A DNA stretch of 64,000 nucleotides from assembly GCA_902792905.1 (NCBI GenBank), contig CADBBH010000009.1, positions 1-64,000 of the forward strand, written 5' to 3'. The DNA is from Oscillospiraceae bacterium (lineage in GTDB: Bacteria > Bacillota > Clostridia > Oscillospirales > Acutalibacteraceae). This document shows positions 33,660 to 42,566 of this stretch, in pieces. The position numbers were made by a program, and so were the translations under genes. Under the pieces are notes generated by a model. The model made no database searches. It was not told the DNA's origin and saw only the letters and a list, made by a program, of their open reading frames with translations. How positions within the stretch are numbered: the first letter of the stretch is position 1; the number at the start of each line of letters is the position of its first letter.

Positions 33660-34394
33660 CTAATCGGCAGTGTAAAGATTTGCATACGGTCTTGACGTTT
33701 CGGGAACAAGCTTTCTGAAGGGCTTTTTCATTATTTCGTCATAATCGGCTTCAAAATACCGGCAGTATTTTCTTACATATTCCTCAAGTTCTTTTCTGTC
33801 CTGCTGAGTAAGATTTGTGATTTTGATATTGGGCGAGAGATTCTCTTTCGGGAAGGAGCCTCTGACAAACATTTTGCCGCCGTGCATACCCGAAGCGCAG
33901 TGTGTTCCGAAAAGCTTTTCGCCGTGTCTGAGATTAAGACCGAGCAGAACTATTGTCCCGCCTGCCATATATTCGCCGAGGAATGAACCGGCGCAGCTGC
34001 CGATAACAAGAACCGGCTTCATATCCCGGAATTCTTTCATATGTATTCCGCCGCGGCAGCAGACATTGTCGCGAACAAAAATCCTGCCGTTCCGCATTCC
34101 GTAACCCAGAGCGTCCCCGGCGTGGCCGTGAATGACAATCTCGCCGCCGCCCATGGTGTTGCCGACAGCGTCCTGCCCGTGCCCGTGAAGAACGATTCTG
34201 CCGCCGCTCAGGCAAAAGGCGAGGTCGTTGCCGGCCGTGCCTTCTATCTCAAGAGTTTTTCCTTTTCCGAGAGCGCAGCCGAGATACCGCTGGCCGTTTA
34301 CCCCGGTTACGGAGACTTTGTTTTTGGAAAGGAACTCTTTATTGATGTCTTCATTGACTTGGGTATATCCTCTGATTCCCGCTTCAACGCTCAT
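33660..34394 (-). CDS. Glutamate synthase GXGXG-domain subunit
   Basis: The 244-residue product is the stand-alone C-terminal beta-helix domain of the glutamate synthase large subunit. Repeated Gly-x-Gly motifs (GYGMRNGRIFV, AGGTIVLLG, GMHGGKMFVRG) are seen. In the full-length enzyme this domain is structural and shapes the ammonia tunnel. Its ATG overlaps the stop of the FAD subunit (ATGA). Together with the genes upstream it forms a split glutamate synthase. Confidence 0.92.
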   Translation of the reverse strand: MSVEAGIRGYTQVNEDINKEFLSKNKVSVTGVNGQRYLGCALGKGKTLEIEGTAGNDLAFCLSGGRIVLHGHGQDAVGNTMGGGEIVIHGHAGDALGYGMRNGRIFVRDNVCCRGGIHMKEFRDMKPVLVIGSCAGSFLGEYMAGGTIVLLGLNLRHGEKLFGTHCASGMHGGKMFVRGSFPKENLSPNIKITNLTQQDRKELEEYVRKYCRYFEADYDEIMKKPFRKLVPETSRPYANLYTAD

Positions 34395-35656
34395 GAATCA
34401 ATCGCTCCTTTCATTCTTTTATCTCTTTCTGTTTTATCGAAAATAAACGGCTGGGGAACCGCGGATATATCTCCCGTCAGCTCCTGAAGGTCTACTCTGC
34501 GTTCGATCAAACTTGTATAGATTCCCGCGTTTTCGCTTGAATTTATAAGCACATAACCTACAAGGCGGCCGCCTTCAAATATCAGGCGCTTATATGAATC
34601 ACCGTTACGGATTATTCTGTCGGAGTATGCGCCGCCTTTTGCATTTATAAGCCCGCAGGTGCAGATTCGAAGACCGTAAAAATCGATGGCGTTTACCGAA
34701 TAACTTCCGTCAATTCTGATGCTGCCGCCCGCCATCTGAGAACCTGCGGCAATGCCCTGATTGACAGCGTTGGGCCAGAGCGCGATAACTCTCCTGCTGC
34801 CGTCAAGCATATCTTCCGAAACAGTGCAGTCGCCGGCAGAGTAGATGTTTTCATCGCTTGTCTGCATTGTTCCGGGATCGGTGATTATTCCTCTGTTGAC
34901 TTCAAGGCCCGCTTTCTCCGCAAGCGCGGTTTCGGGGCGGACACCGACGGCGAGAATAAGCAGATCGCAGGCGAGCTCCTCTGCGCTGTCAAGGATAACG
35001 GAGGTTATTCTGTCCGAACTGCTTTTCGCCTGCGCGACCGTGCGCTCAAGATGAAATTTTATATGCCCCTGTGTTTCTAGATATTTTTTGACGGATACGG
35101 CCGATTTTTCATCGAGTATCGAGGGCAGAACACGCGGAGCAAGTTCAACAACATCAACGCTTTTGCAGATTTTTGAAAGCCCTTCCGCCGCCTTCATTCC
35201 GATAAGTCCGGCTCCGATTACAACGGCTCTTGTGTTCTTATCCGCCTTTGTTTTAATCTTTTTGACCGATTCAAGATCGAGGAAGTTCATAGCGTTGCTT
35301 TTGCAGGAAACATTCTTCATAGGCGGTATAAAAGGCTTTGAACCGGTGCAGATGCAGAGCTTATCGTAAGAATATTTTTTTCTTCCCGCTTTAACGGTTT
35401 TTGCCTGCCTGTCGATTGATTCTATCTCAACACCGGTTATTATTTCAATGCCGTTTGTTTTATAAAAGGAATTTTTTCGCAGATACATTCCGCTCTCTTT
35501 TACAGCGCCTTTGAGATAATAGCTGATTGACGGACGGCTGTAGGGCAGATAATTCTCTTTTGTGAAAACGGTTATCGTGCCGTCTTTATCCTCTTTTCTT
35601 ATCTGCTCTGCGCAGGCAAGACCCGCCGCTGAAGCTCCTATTATTATATATTTCAT
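34391..35656 (-). CDS. FAD/NAD(P)-dependent oxidoreductase subunit
   Basis: The 421-residue flavoprotein has an N-terminal FAD fold (IIIGASAAGLACAEQIR), a central NAD(P)-binding fold (VVIGAGLIGMKAAEGL) and the second FAD motif IYSAGDCTVSED, as in the NADH oxidase/nitrite reductase-like family. In this cluster it probably takes the role of the GltD electron-input subunit, working with the neighbouring ferredoxin. Overlaps both neighbours by four bases (ATGA), so the subunits are coupled in translation. Confidence 0.9.
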   Translation of the reverse strand: MKYIIIGASAAGLACAEQIRKEDKDGTITVFTKENYLPYSRPSISYYLKGAVKESGMYLRKNSFYKTNGIEIITGVEIESIDRQAKTVKAGRKKYSYDKLCICTGSKPFIPPMKNVSCKSNAMNFLDLESVKKIKTKADKNTRAVVIGAGLIGMKAAEGLSKICKSVDVVELAPRVLPSILDEKSAVSVKKYLETQGHIKFHLERTVAQAKSSSDRITSVILDSAEELACDLLILAVGVRPETALAEKAGLEVNRGIITDPGTMQTSDENIYSAGDCTVSEDMLDGSRRVIALWPNAVNQGIAAGSQMAGGSIRIDGSYSVNAIDFYGLRICTCGLINAKGGAYSDRIIRNGDSYKRLIFEGGRLVGYVLINSSENAGIYTSLIERRVDLQELTGDISAVPQPFIFDKTERDKRMKGAIDS

Positions 35657-36096
35657 TTGATATCATCTCCTGAATCGGTATAGATGAGAGCGTGATTCGG
35701 GCAGTTTTTAACGCACGCCAGCTCCGCCTCATTCCTGCATAAATCGCATTTGACGGCAGTCTTGCCCTCTTTGATACAGCCGTAGGGACATACCGCAAGG
35801 CAGGTCATACAGCCGATGCACTTATCCTCATCAACATAGACAATGCCGGTCTTTGCGTCCTTTGTCATAGCGCCGGTAATACAGGCCTTTACGCATTTGG
35901 GATCGTCGCAGTGGCGGCAGTTCAGCGCCAGGGAGCGCATATTATCGCCGTAAACCGTTACCCTCGATGCCGGAGCGGGCTCTTCATATTTATTTGCCCT
36001 GATTATGTCTTTTGAAACAGAGTGAGCCGTTTTGCAGTGAACCTCGCAGAGACGGCAGTTGAGGCAGAGTTCTTCTATCGCATATATTCTTTTCAT
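35653..36096 (-). CDS. 4Fe-4S ferredoxin-type electron-transfer subunit
   Basis: The 147-residue protein carries four cysteine clusters (CLNCRLCEVHC, CRHCDDPKCVKAC, CIGCMTCLAVC, CDLCRNEAELAC), enough for four [4Fe-4S] centres, as in HycB/NrfC-like subunits. It likely passes electrons from the FAD subunit to the FMN subunit of glutamate synthase. Overlaps the next gene by four bases and lies 11 bases after the previous one. Confidence 0.92.
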   Translation of the reverse strand: MKRIYAIEELCLNCRLCEVHCKTAHSVSKDIIRANKYEEPAPASRVTVYGDNMRSLALNCRHCDDPKCVKACITGAMTKDAKTGIVYVDEDKCIGCMTCLAVCPYGCIKEGKTAVKCDLCRNEAELACVKNCPNHALIYTDSGDDIK

Positions 36097-36107
36097 TTCA
36101 CCGCCTC

Positions 36108-37613
36108 CTATTCGCCCGCGTGTCTGATGCCGAGTATTTCAAGTTCTTTTTCGCTCAGACCTATTCCTCTGAGCATCAGTCTGTTGCCTCTTAAAGAATC
36201 AATGGAATTGATACCCATTCCGCCCATAATCTCTTTAATTTCGTGATTCCACGCGGTTATGAGATTCACAACGCGTTTATACATAATATCGGGATTGAGG
36301 CGCTTTGTAAGTTCAGGCCGCTGGGTAGCGATTCCCCAGTTGCATTTGCCGGTGTTACAGGTTCCGCACATATGGCAGCCCATAGCTATCAGCGGAGCCG
36401 AAGCGCAGTAGCAGGCATCAGCGCCCAGAGCAATCGCTTTGACTATATCCGCAGAGCATCTGAATGAGCCCGCGGCAACAAGCGATATGCGCGAGCGTAT
36501 TCCTTCATCGCGAAGGCGCTGATCGGCAGATGCCAGAGCAAGTTCTATAGGAATACCGACATTATCCCTTATTCTTACCGGAGCCGCGCCCGTTCCGCCT
36601 CTGAAGCCGTCAATCGCGACAATGTCGGCGCCCGCTCTCGCACAGCCCGAAACTATTGCCGCGGCATTGTGAACAGCCGCTATTTTGACGGATACCGGCT
36701 TTTTGTTTCCGGTTGCCTGTTTGATTGCCCAGATAAGCTGGCGCAGATCTTCGATTGAATAAATATCATGATGAGGCGCGGGCGAAATCGCGTCGCTGCC
36801 CTCGGGAATCATTCTGGCGTTCGAAACTTCAACGCTTACTTTTTCACCGGGCAGATGGCCGCCGATTCCGGGCTTTGCACCCTGACCTATTTTTATTTCA
36901 ACGAATTTTGAATTATTTAGATAATCGCTGTAAACTCCGAATCTGCCCGAAGCGACCTGAACTATCGCTCTGTCTGTAAAGGGTTTCAAATCCGGATGAA
37001 GTCCGCCCTCGCCTACATTGAAAAGCGTGCCGAGCTCCTTCGCCGCCATAGCGAGTGATTTCTGAGCGTTCAGACTTATTGAGCCGAAGCTCATTGCCGA
37101 AAACATAACCGGAGTTTCGAGGACAACCTGCGGCGGCATATCAACGGTAGATTTTCCTTTTTTCTCAACGGTCAGCTTTTCGGGCTTTCTGCCGAGTATA
37201 GTGCGGATTTCCATAGGCTCGCGCAGAGGATCGATGGAAGGATTTGTTACCTGGGAAGCGTTGAGCAGGATTTTATCCCAATAGACGGGATAATCCCTGG
37301 GCGTTCCCATACCCGCAAGCAGGACTCCTCCCGTCTCCGCCTGGCGGCAGATCTGCTGCTGATACTGCGGTGTCCAGTTGGCGTTTTCTCTGTAATCGCA
37401 TACATATTTTTCGATTCTAAGCGCGCCGGTCGGGCATAAATCAACACATCTGTGGCAGGCAACGCAGGAATTCGAATCGGAGATAACCGTTTTTCCGTCA
37501 TCGGCAAATAAATGGCAATCATTTGAGCACTGGCGCACACAGCAGCCGCAATTTATACAGCGCTCCTTATCGCGGATGACCGTGAATCTGCGTGGGATGT
37601 AATTGACAGACAT
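36108..37613 (-). CDS. Glutamate synthase FMN/Fe-S central subunit
   Basis: The 501-residue product has an N-terminal pair of ferredoxin motifs (CINCGCCVRQC, CVACHRCVDLC) fused to the FMN-binding synthase barrel. In the barrel, GEGGLHPDLKPF, KIGQGAKPGIGGHLPG, DGFRGGTGAAP and the cysteine motif CHMCGTCNTGKC for the 3Fe-4S cluster are seen. It turns 2-oxoglutarate and ammonia into glutamate. It abuts the glutaminase subunit gene upstream (no gap) and is the catalytic core of the split enzyme. Confidence 0.95.
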   Translation of the reverse strand: MSVNYIPRRFTVIRDKERCINCGCCVRQCSNDCHLFADDGKTVISDSNSCVACHRCVDLCPTGALRIEKYVCDYRENANWTPQYQQQICRQAETGGVLLAGMGTPRDYPVYWDKILLNASQVTNPSIDPLREPMEIRTILGRKPEKLTVEKKGKSTVDMPPQVVLETPVMFSAMSFGSISLNAQKSLAMAAKELGTLFNVGEGGLHPDLKPFTDRAIVQVASGRFGVYSDYLNNSKFVEIKIGQGAKPGIGGHLPGEKVSVEVSNARMIPEGSDAISPAPHHDIYSIEDLRQLIWAIKQATGNKKPVSVKIAAVHNAAAIVSGCARAGADIVAIDGFRGGTGAAPVRIRDNVGIPIELALASADQRLRDEGIRSRISLVAAGSFRCSADIVKAIALGADACYCASAPLIAMGCHMCGTCNTGKCNWGIATQRPELTKRLNPDIMYKRVVNLITAWNHEIKEIMGGMGINSIDSLRGNRLMLRGIGLSEKELEILGIRHAGE

Positions 37614-38714
37614 TTAATCATCCTCCCTTTCATCAATTTCAAGCGGAACAAATACCGGCTCCGCTCCGCTTACGGACCAGACCTTTTCGGGTTCGGGGCA
37701 GATAATTCTTATTGCGCTCTCCTCGCTCGCGAAATACGCTCTGTCGCCTTTAACCGCCGCTGTCAGAGAACGCAGTTTGAGACGGTCGTTGATGGCGAGC
37801 AGTCCTTTGTTTGAGCCGAGGATTACGGAAAACGGTCCGTTCACCAGCGCTCCGCTGTAGATTGCCCGCAGATTTGTGAAATACTCTCTGCTCTCAGCGT
37901 CCATTCTGTCTATCTCATCCCATTCGGGAGCGGTGAGAACATCCGCGGCTACATTCGCCGGCAGACCGTGATGCCTTATCAGATGGTCAAAGAGATAGGT
38001 GATAACTTCCGTATCTGTCTGCATGGTGCATTTATAACCGAATTGCTCGATATATCTTCTGTTTGTATCGTAGCTTGAAATCTCGCCGTTATGAACTATT
38101 GACCAGTCGAGAATGTTGAAAGGATGGGCTCCGCCCCACCAGCCGGGAGTATTGGTCGGAAAACGGCCGTGAGCGGTCCAGAGATAAGCGTCATATTTAT
38201 CGAGCATATAGAATTCGCCGACATCCTCGGGATAGCCGACGGCTTTGAAACAGCCCATATTCTTGCCCGAAGAGAAAATATATGCGCCGTCAAAAGAAGA
38301 GTTCACGCGCGTTACGCACTGAACAACATATTCGCTTTCATCAAGCCGCGAATTCTTCATACGGACTCTGTTGACTCTGCCGAAATAGCGCCAGATATCG
38401 GGGCCGTTGCTTATTGAATCGACTGTCCTTGTCGGAATTCTCTCGGCAACATCTATGTTGAAATGCTTGAAGAGAAACTCCTCGCACGCCTGATGCGCCT
38501 GAGCGTTTTCGTAAAAGATATGAAACGCATATTCATCCTTGTGCTCGGGATAGATTCCGTAGGCGGCAAAACCGCCTCCCAGACCGTTTGAGCGGTCATG
38601 CATAAGCGCGATGGATTTGATTATTTCCGAGCCGTTTATCATTCCGCCTTTTCTGTCGATAATCGCGGCAATAGCGCAGCCCGACGGAATTCTTATCTGC
38701 CCTTCCTTTAACAT
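37614..38714 (-). CDS. Glutamate synthase class II glutaminase subunit
   Basis: The 366-residue product supplies ammonia from glutamine to the central subunit. The ATG at 38714 has GGAAG upstream; the reading frame continues further but without support. The N-terminal Cys of SGCAIAAI is the presumed nucleophile after removal of a 13-residue propeptide. AHGRFPTNTPGWWGGAHPF and HNGEISSYDTNRRYIE are typical of class II amidotransferases related to GltB. Stop codon directly next to the following ATG. Confidence 0.92.
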   Translation of the reverse strand: MLKEGQIRIPSGCAIAAIIDRKGGMINGSEIIKSIALMHDRSNGLGGGFAAYGIYPEHKDEYAFHIFYENAQAHQACEEFLFKHFNIDVAERIPTRTVDSISNGPDIWRYFGRVNRVRMKNSRLDESEYVVQCVTRVNSSFDGAYIFSSGKNMGCFKAVGYPEDVGEFYMLDKYDAYLWTAHGRFPTNTPGWWGGAHPFNILDWSIVHNGEISSYDTNRRYIEQFGYKCTMQTDTEVITYLFDHLIRHHGLPANVAADVLTAPEWDEIDRMDAESREYFTNLRAIYSGALVNGPFSVILGSNKGLLAINDRLKLRSLTAAVKGDRAYFASEESAIRIICPEPEKVWSVSGAEPVFVPLEIDEREDD

Positions 38715-38795
38715 AATCAGACTTCCTTTATAATTGTTCTTAAAAAGCAATATCCGGGCAGCGTAAAACTGCCCTTAATTGCCTGTATTATGCTT

Positions 38796-40550
38796 TTAGA
38801 TATCGTCCTCACCCTGAAGAGCGTCATAACCGCGCTCTCCGGTGCGGACCTTGACGACATCGTCAACCTCATAGATAAAGATTTTGCCGTCGCCGATATT
38901 GCCTGTATAGAGCACCCTGCGCGCGGCGTCAACAACATCCTGCACGGGCACTGCCGAGACAACCATTTCAAGCTTCATCTTCGGATTGAGATTCATTTCC
39001 TCTATCTCAACGCCTCTGTATTTCTTGATGTTATGGCCTTTCTGAGTGCCGCAGCCCATAACGTTTGTTACCGTCATTCCCGTAACGCCGATATCATTCA
39101 TTGCGTCTTTGACCGCTTCAAACCGCGCGGGATTGAATACCATAACTATTTTAGTAAGGGCGGGTTTGCTCTTTGCAATATATGATTCAACCGGAACGGC
39201 CGTTTCCACAGGTTGAGCGGGAACGAGAGGCGTGACATCTTTCGCGTCGGGCAGTATTGCCTTCATTGAAGCGGAGGTCGCGACCGCCATAGCCGGCATA
39301 AAATCGGCATAAGCTGAGGGAAGATTGTGCTCTGTAGCGTCAAGACCTTTGATTTCCTCTTCTTCGCTGACACGCAGGCCGTGGAATTTTTTGATTGCCG
39401 TGAACACAATCAGCATTGTGCATACCGTCCAAGCGGCGACGCTGACAAAGCCGAGAGCCTGCAGACCGAGCTGCCTGAAGCCGCCGCCGTAGAATAATCC
39501 TTTTCCGACACCGTTCGCGCCGGTCGAGAAAAGGCCGACAGCGAAAGTACCCCACATGCCGTTTGCGAGATGAACGGCGCACGCGCCGACGGGATCGTCT
39601 ATATGAAGTATCTTATCTATCACTTCAACCGCGACTACAACCAGAATCCCCGAAACGGCGCCGATAATTATCGAGCCGAGAGCGTCGGTGCAGTCACAGG
39701 GCGCTGTTATTGCCACAAGTCCCGCAAGCGATGCGTTGAGGCTCATTGAAACATCGGGTTTACCGTCTTTAATCCAGGTGAATATCATGGTAACAACGGT
39801 CGCAACCGACGGAGCGAGAGTTGTCGTTACAAAAATCGAGGCGAGCATATCTGTATCAGTCGCGGCTGCGCCGTTAAAGCCATACCAGCCGAACCAAAGT
39901 ATGAATACGCCCAGCGCGCCGACGGTCAGATTATGGCCCGGAATTGCCCTTGCCGTCTTTTTGCCCGTTGCCTTATCGATTTTATATTTTCCTATTCTCG
40001 GGCCGAGCATCGCGGCTCCTATAAACGCGGCTATACCGCCGACCATATGAATTGCCGTTGAACCGGCAAAATCATGAAAGCCGAGTTTCGCGAGCCAGCC
40101 GTCTGAATTCCATATCCAGCCGGCTTCTATCGGATAAACCACTGCAGAAATTACCGCGGAATAGATGCAGTATGAAGAAAACTTCGTCCTTTCGGCCATA
40201 GCGCCCGAAACTATCGTAGCGGCCGTAGCGCAGAAGACAAGATTGAAAACGAAATTTGACCAGTCGAAATGAGCGTAATCGGTGAAAACTCCGAGAGTCG
40301 GCATGCCGATAAACCCGCCGAGGCACTCTTCGCCCATCATCAGGCCGAAGCCGAGCAAAATAAACATAATGGCGCCGATGCAGAAGTCCATCAGGTTTTT
40401 CATTATTATATTGCCGGCGTTCTTGGCCCTTGTGAATCCGCTTTCGACCATCGCGAAGCCGCACTGCATAAAGAATACAAGCGCCGCCCCGATCAGAAAC
40501 CATACGCCGAATACGCTTTGTGTAACGGCGGTAAATATTGATTCATTCAT
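38796..40550 (-). CDS. Ammonium transporter AmtB fused to PII regulator
   Basis: The 584-residue product has an Amt channel of about 11 helices (residues 1-410: MVESGFTRAKNAGNIIMKN, AGSTAIHMVGG with the pore His) followed by a linker. A complete PII domain then occupies about 464-584. The PII part keeps KGHNIKKYRG, the TGNIGDGKIF Walker-like loop and the RTGERG ATP-binding loop, but Ile stands at the usual uridylylated Tyr51 position. So the channel carries its own nucleotide/2-oxoglutarate sensor, probably without covalent control. It lies between glnA and the glutamate synthase genes. Confidence 0.95.
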   Translation of the reverse strand: MNESIFTAVTQSVFGVWFLIGAALVFFMQCGFAMVESGFTRAKNAGNIIMKNLMDFCIGAIMFILLGFGLMMGEECLGGFIGMPTLGVFTDYAHFDWSNFVFNLVFCATAATIVSGAMAERTKFSSYCIYSAVISAVVYPIEAGWIWNSDGWLAKLGFHDFAGSTAIHMVGGIAAFIGAAMLGPRIGKYKIDKATGKKTARAIPGHNLTVGALGVFILWFGWYGFNGAAATDTDMLASIFVTTTLAPSVATVVTMIFTWIKDGKPDVSMSLNASLAGLVAITAPCDCTDALGSIIIGAVSGILVVVAVEVIDKILHIDDPVGACAVHLANGMWGTFAVGLFSTGANGVGKGLFYGGGFRQLGLQALGFVSVAAWTVCTMLIVFTAIKKFHGLRVSEEEEIKGLDATEHNLPSAYADFMPAMAVATSASMKAILPDAKDVTPLVPAQPVETAVPVESYIAKSKPALTKIVMVFNPARFEAVKDAMNDIGVTGMTVTNVMGCGTQKGHNIKKYRGVEIEEMNLNPKMKLEMVVSAVPVQDVVDAARRVLYTGNIGDGKIFIYEVDDVVKVRTGERGYDALQGEDDI

Positions 40551-40626
40551 AATATATATAATTCTCTTTCCTTAATATAATATGCGGCGAATGCACAGTT
40601 AATACGCCGCCGGATTATTCAAGTGG

Positions 40627-40659
40627 GGGAATGCCCTCGGCATTTTAAAGGGCATTCCC
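40627..40659 (-). terminator. Stem-loop between glnA and the amtB-PII gene
   Basis: GGGAATGCCC pairs with GGGCATTCCC (perfect 10 bp). No T-tract follows on the minus strand, so this could be a partial terminator or processing site that lowers amtB expression relative to glnA. Confidence 0.55.
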
Positions 40660-40701
40660 TGAGGAAAAATGTAGAGGAGCGTCGTGTTTTTCAAGCGGAA
40701 A

Positions 40702-42045
40702 TCAATAGTTAATCATGTATTTTTCGATTTCCCACTGGCTGACCTTGGTTCTGTAATCATCCCACTCCGCTTTCTTGCCCTTGATATAGTTGTCAAAAGC
40801 CTGCTCGCCGATTACTTTCTTGATAAACGGGTCTTTCTCGGCCTCGGCAATTGCCTGCTCAAGAGTGCCGGGAAGACAATCGATGCCTTCTTCAGCCAGT
40901 TCTTCTTCGGAGAGGACAAAAACATTCTTATCATAAGCGGGTTTGGGAACAAGTCCTCTCTTTATGCCGTCAAGGCCTGCGGCAAGGCAGAGCGCCATTT
41001 CAAGATAGGGGTTGCAGGTGGGGTCCGGGCAGCGAAGCTCAACTCTCGTTCCCTTGCCTCTCGCAGCGGGAATTCTGACGAGACAGGAACGGTTGGATGT
41101 GCTCCATACCAGATAGCTCGGCGCTTCATAGCCGGGAACAAGGCGCTTATATGAGTTGACGGTCGGGTTTGAGAATACCGCCATGCCCTTGATGTGATCC
41201 ATAATGCCGGCGATGAAAGAATATGCCTCTTTTGAAAGACCGAGTTCGCCTTCGGGATCGTCAAACAGATTTTTGCCTGTCTTGATATCGTAGAGACTCA
41301 TATTCGTATGCATACCGCTGCCGTTGATTCCGTAAATCGGCTTCGGCATAAATGTCGCGTGAAGGCCGTGCTTTGTGGCATAGGTTTTAACAACGTGTTT
41401 GAAGGTCATAACCCTGTCGGCTGTAGTCAGACCGTCGCCGAACTGGAAGTCAATCTCGTGCTGACCTTCGGCAACCTCGTGATGAGACGCCTCGATTGTG
41501 TAGCCCATTTTTTCAAGCGCCAGGCAGATATCCCTGCGGCAGTTTTCGCCGTGATCTATGGGGTTAAGGTCAAAGTAACCCGCCTCGTCGCCTGTCTGCA
41601 TGGTCGGCTTGCCGCTCTCGTCAAGTTTGAAAAGGAAAAACTCGCATTCGGGACCGACATTGAATCCGTAGCCTTCCGCTGCCGCTTCGTCTATTACTCT
41701 CTTGAATATGTTTCTCGGGTCTCCGTCAAAGGGAGTTTTGTTATCAGCCTTATAAGCAGAACAGATGAGACGGCCTGTCTGAATCTCGTGATGCTTTCTC
41801 CAGGGAACGATTGCCCAGGAATCAAGGTCGGGATGAAGATACATATCGCTTTCGTCAATTCTTGCAAAGCCGTCAATTGACGAGCCGTCGAACATACAGT
41901 CATTATCAAGCGCTTTTTCCAGCTGCGAAACCGTAACAGCTATATTCTTCATAATACCGAACAGGTCCGTAAACTGAAGCCGGATAAACTCAACATTATT
42001 TTCTTTTGCGCTCTTCAGGATTTCTTCTTTTGTGATTTTGCTCAT
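40702..42045 (-). CDS. glnA: Glutamine synthetase type I
   Basis: The 447-residue enzyme makes glutamine from glutamate, ammonia and ATP as a dodecamer. Markers: FTDLFGIMKN, MFDGSSIDGFARI, the metal-site EVAEGQHEIDF, NGSGMHTN and NRSCLVRIP. Length and the absence of the adenylylation-type insertion fit the I-alpha class of Firmicutes, regulated by feedback rather than adenylylation. GGAGGAAATAATT precedes the ATG. The leader (42046-42290) has two terminator-like hairpins and a small ORF, indicating control after initiation. Confidence 0.97.
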   Translation of the reverse strand: MSKITKEEILKSAKENNVEFIRLQFTDLFGIMKNIAVTVSQLEKALDNDCMFDGSSIDGFARIDESDMYLHPDLDSWAIVPWRKHHEIQTGRLICSAYKADNKTPFDGDPRNIFKRVIDEAAAEGYGFNVGPECEFFLFKLDESGKPTMQTGDEAGYFDLNPIDHGENCRRDICLALEKMGYTIEASHHEVAEGQHEIDFQFGDGLTTADRVMTFKHVVKTYATKHGLHATFMPKPIYGINGSGMHTNMSLYDIKTGKNLFDDPEGELGLSKEAYSFIAGIMDHIKGMAVFSNPTVNSYKRLVPGYEAPSYLVWSTSNRSCLVRIPAARGKGTRVELRCPDPTCNPYLEMALCLAAGLDGIKRGLVPKPAYDKNVFVLSEEELAEEGIDCLPGTLEQAIAEAEKDPFIKKVIGEQAFDNYIKGKKAEWDDYRTKVSQWEIEKYMINY

Positions 42046-42071
42046 AATTATTTCCTCCGTTATTTTAGTTT

Positions 42072-42152
42072 TTAATTCATTATTTCACATTCATTATTCC
42101 CGTCCGGGAACCATTCTCCGAAAAAGTTACCGCAGACAACGTTATTTGTCAT
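42072..42152 (-). CDS. 26-codon leader ORF before glnA
   Basis: On the minus strand, GAGGAGG stands eight bases before an ATG that opens a 26-codon frame ending at TAA, 26 bases before glnA. The peptide is MTNNVVCGNFFGEWFPDGNN followed by ECEIMN. The ribosome site is stronger than that of many genes in the window. It could be a regulatory leader peptide or a true small protein; no family is recognised. Confidence 0.55.
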   Translation of the reverse strand: MTNNVVCGNFFGEWFPDGNNECEIMN

Positions 42153-42171
42153 GGTATCAACCTCCTCTGAA

Positions 42172-42207
42172 ACAAAAAGGGGCGCTCTTCCTTAGCGGAA
42201 AAGCGCC
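42172..42207 (-). terminator. Second terminator-like hairpin in the glnA leader
   Basis: GGCGCTTTTCC pairs with GGAAGAGCGCC, followed by CCTTTTTG on the minus strand. It lies between the promoter and the leader ORF and is preceded by TAAGCAACG. Confidence 0.75.
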
Positions 42208-42239
42208 GTTGCTTAAATAATACTAATGGCAATATAATC

Positions 42240-42277
42240 AGAAAAGGCGTCTGTGAGCCGAAACCCATAGACGCCTT
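42240..42277 (-). terminator. First terminator-like hairpin in the glnA leader
   Basis: AAGGCGTCT pairs with AGACGCCTT, followed by TTCTG. Like the second hairpin it is preceded by GTAAGCAACG. Two such units in tandem, both inside the transcribed leader, suggest antitermination control, for example by an ANTAR-type protein or a metabolite. Confidence 0.7.
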
Positions 42278-42293
42278 TGCCTTCGTTGCTTAC

Positions 42294-42322
42294 ATTTTAC
42301 GCCCGTATTATTTCTTTGTCAA
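42294..42322 (-). promoter_or_regulatory. Promoter of glnA
   Basis: TTGACA, 17 bases, TAAAAT on the minus strand, about 240 bases before glnA. Confidence 0.85.
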
Positions 42323-42566
42323 CCGTATTATGGCAGATTGAATCAAAATCGGAAAATGCGTGAAATGTGATTTGATATGATGAATACTTTTTGTGCAGGA
42401 TGATTAAAAGACAAACCTGGCATGTTTTTTGCTTTTAATTCATATTATCGGTTTCCGCAGTCTTTCCGCAAGACCGATTATTAATTAAGAAAGAAATAAA
42501 TTTTGTATGTTAAAATAATAATTATTATTTTATTCAGTATTCTATCATGACTGCCCGAGAATCAAG

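Noticed and set aside
42440..42490. Hairpin with two TGCGGAAA copies as part of the glnA leader
   Set aside because: It lies upstream of the consensus glnA promoter, so it would not be in that transcript; no function can be supported.
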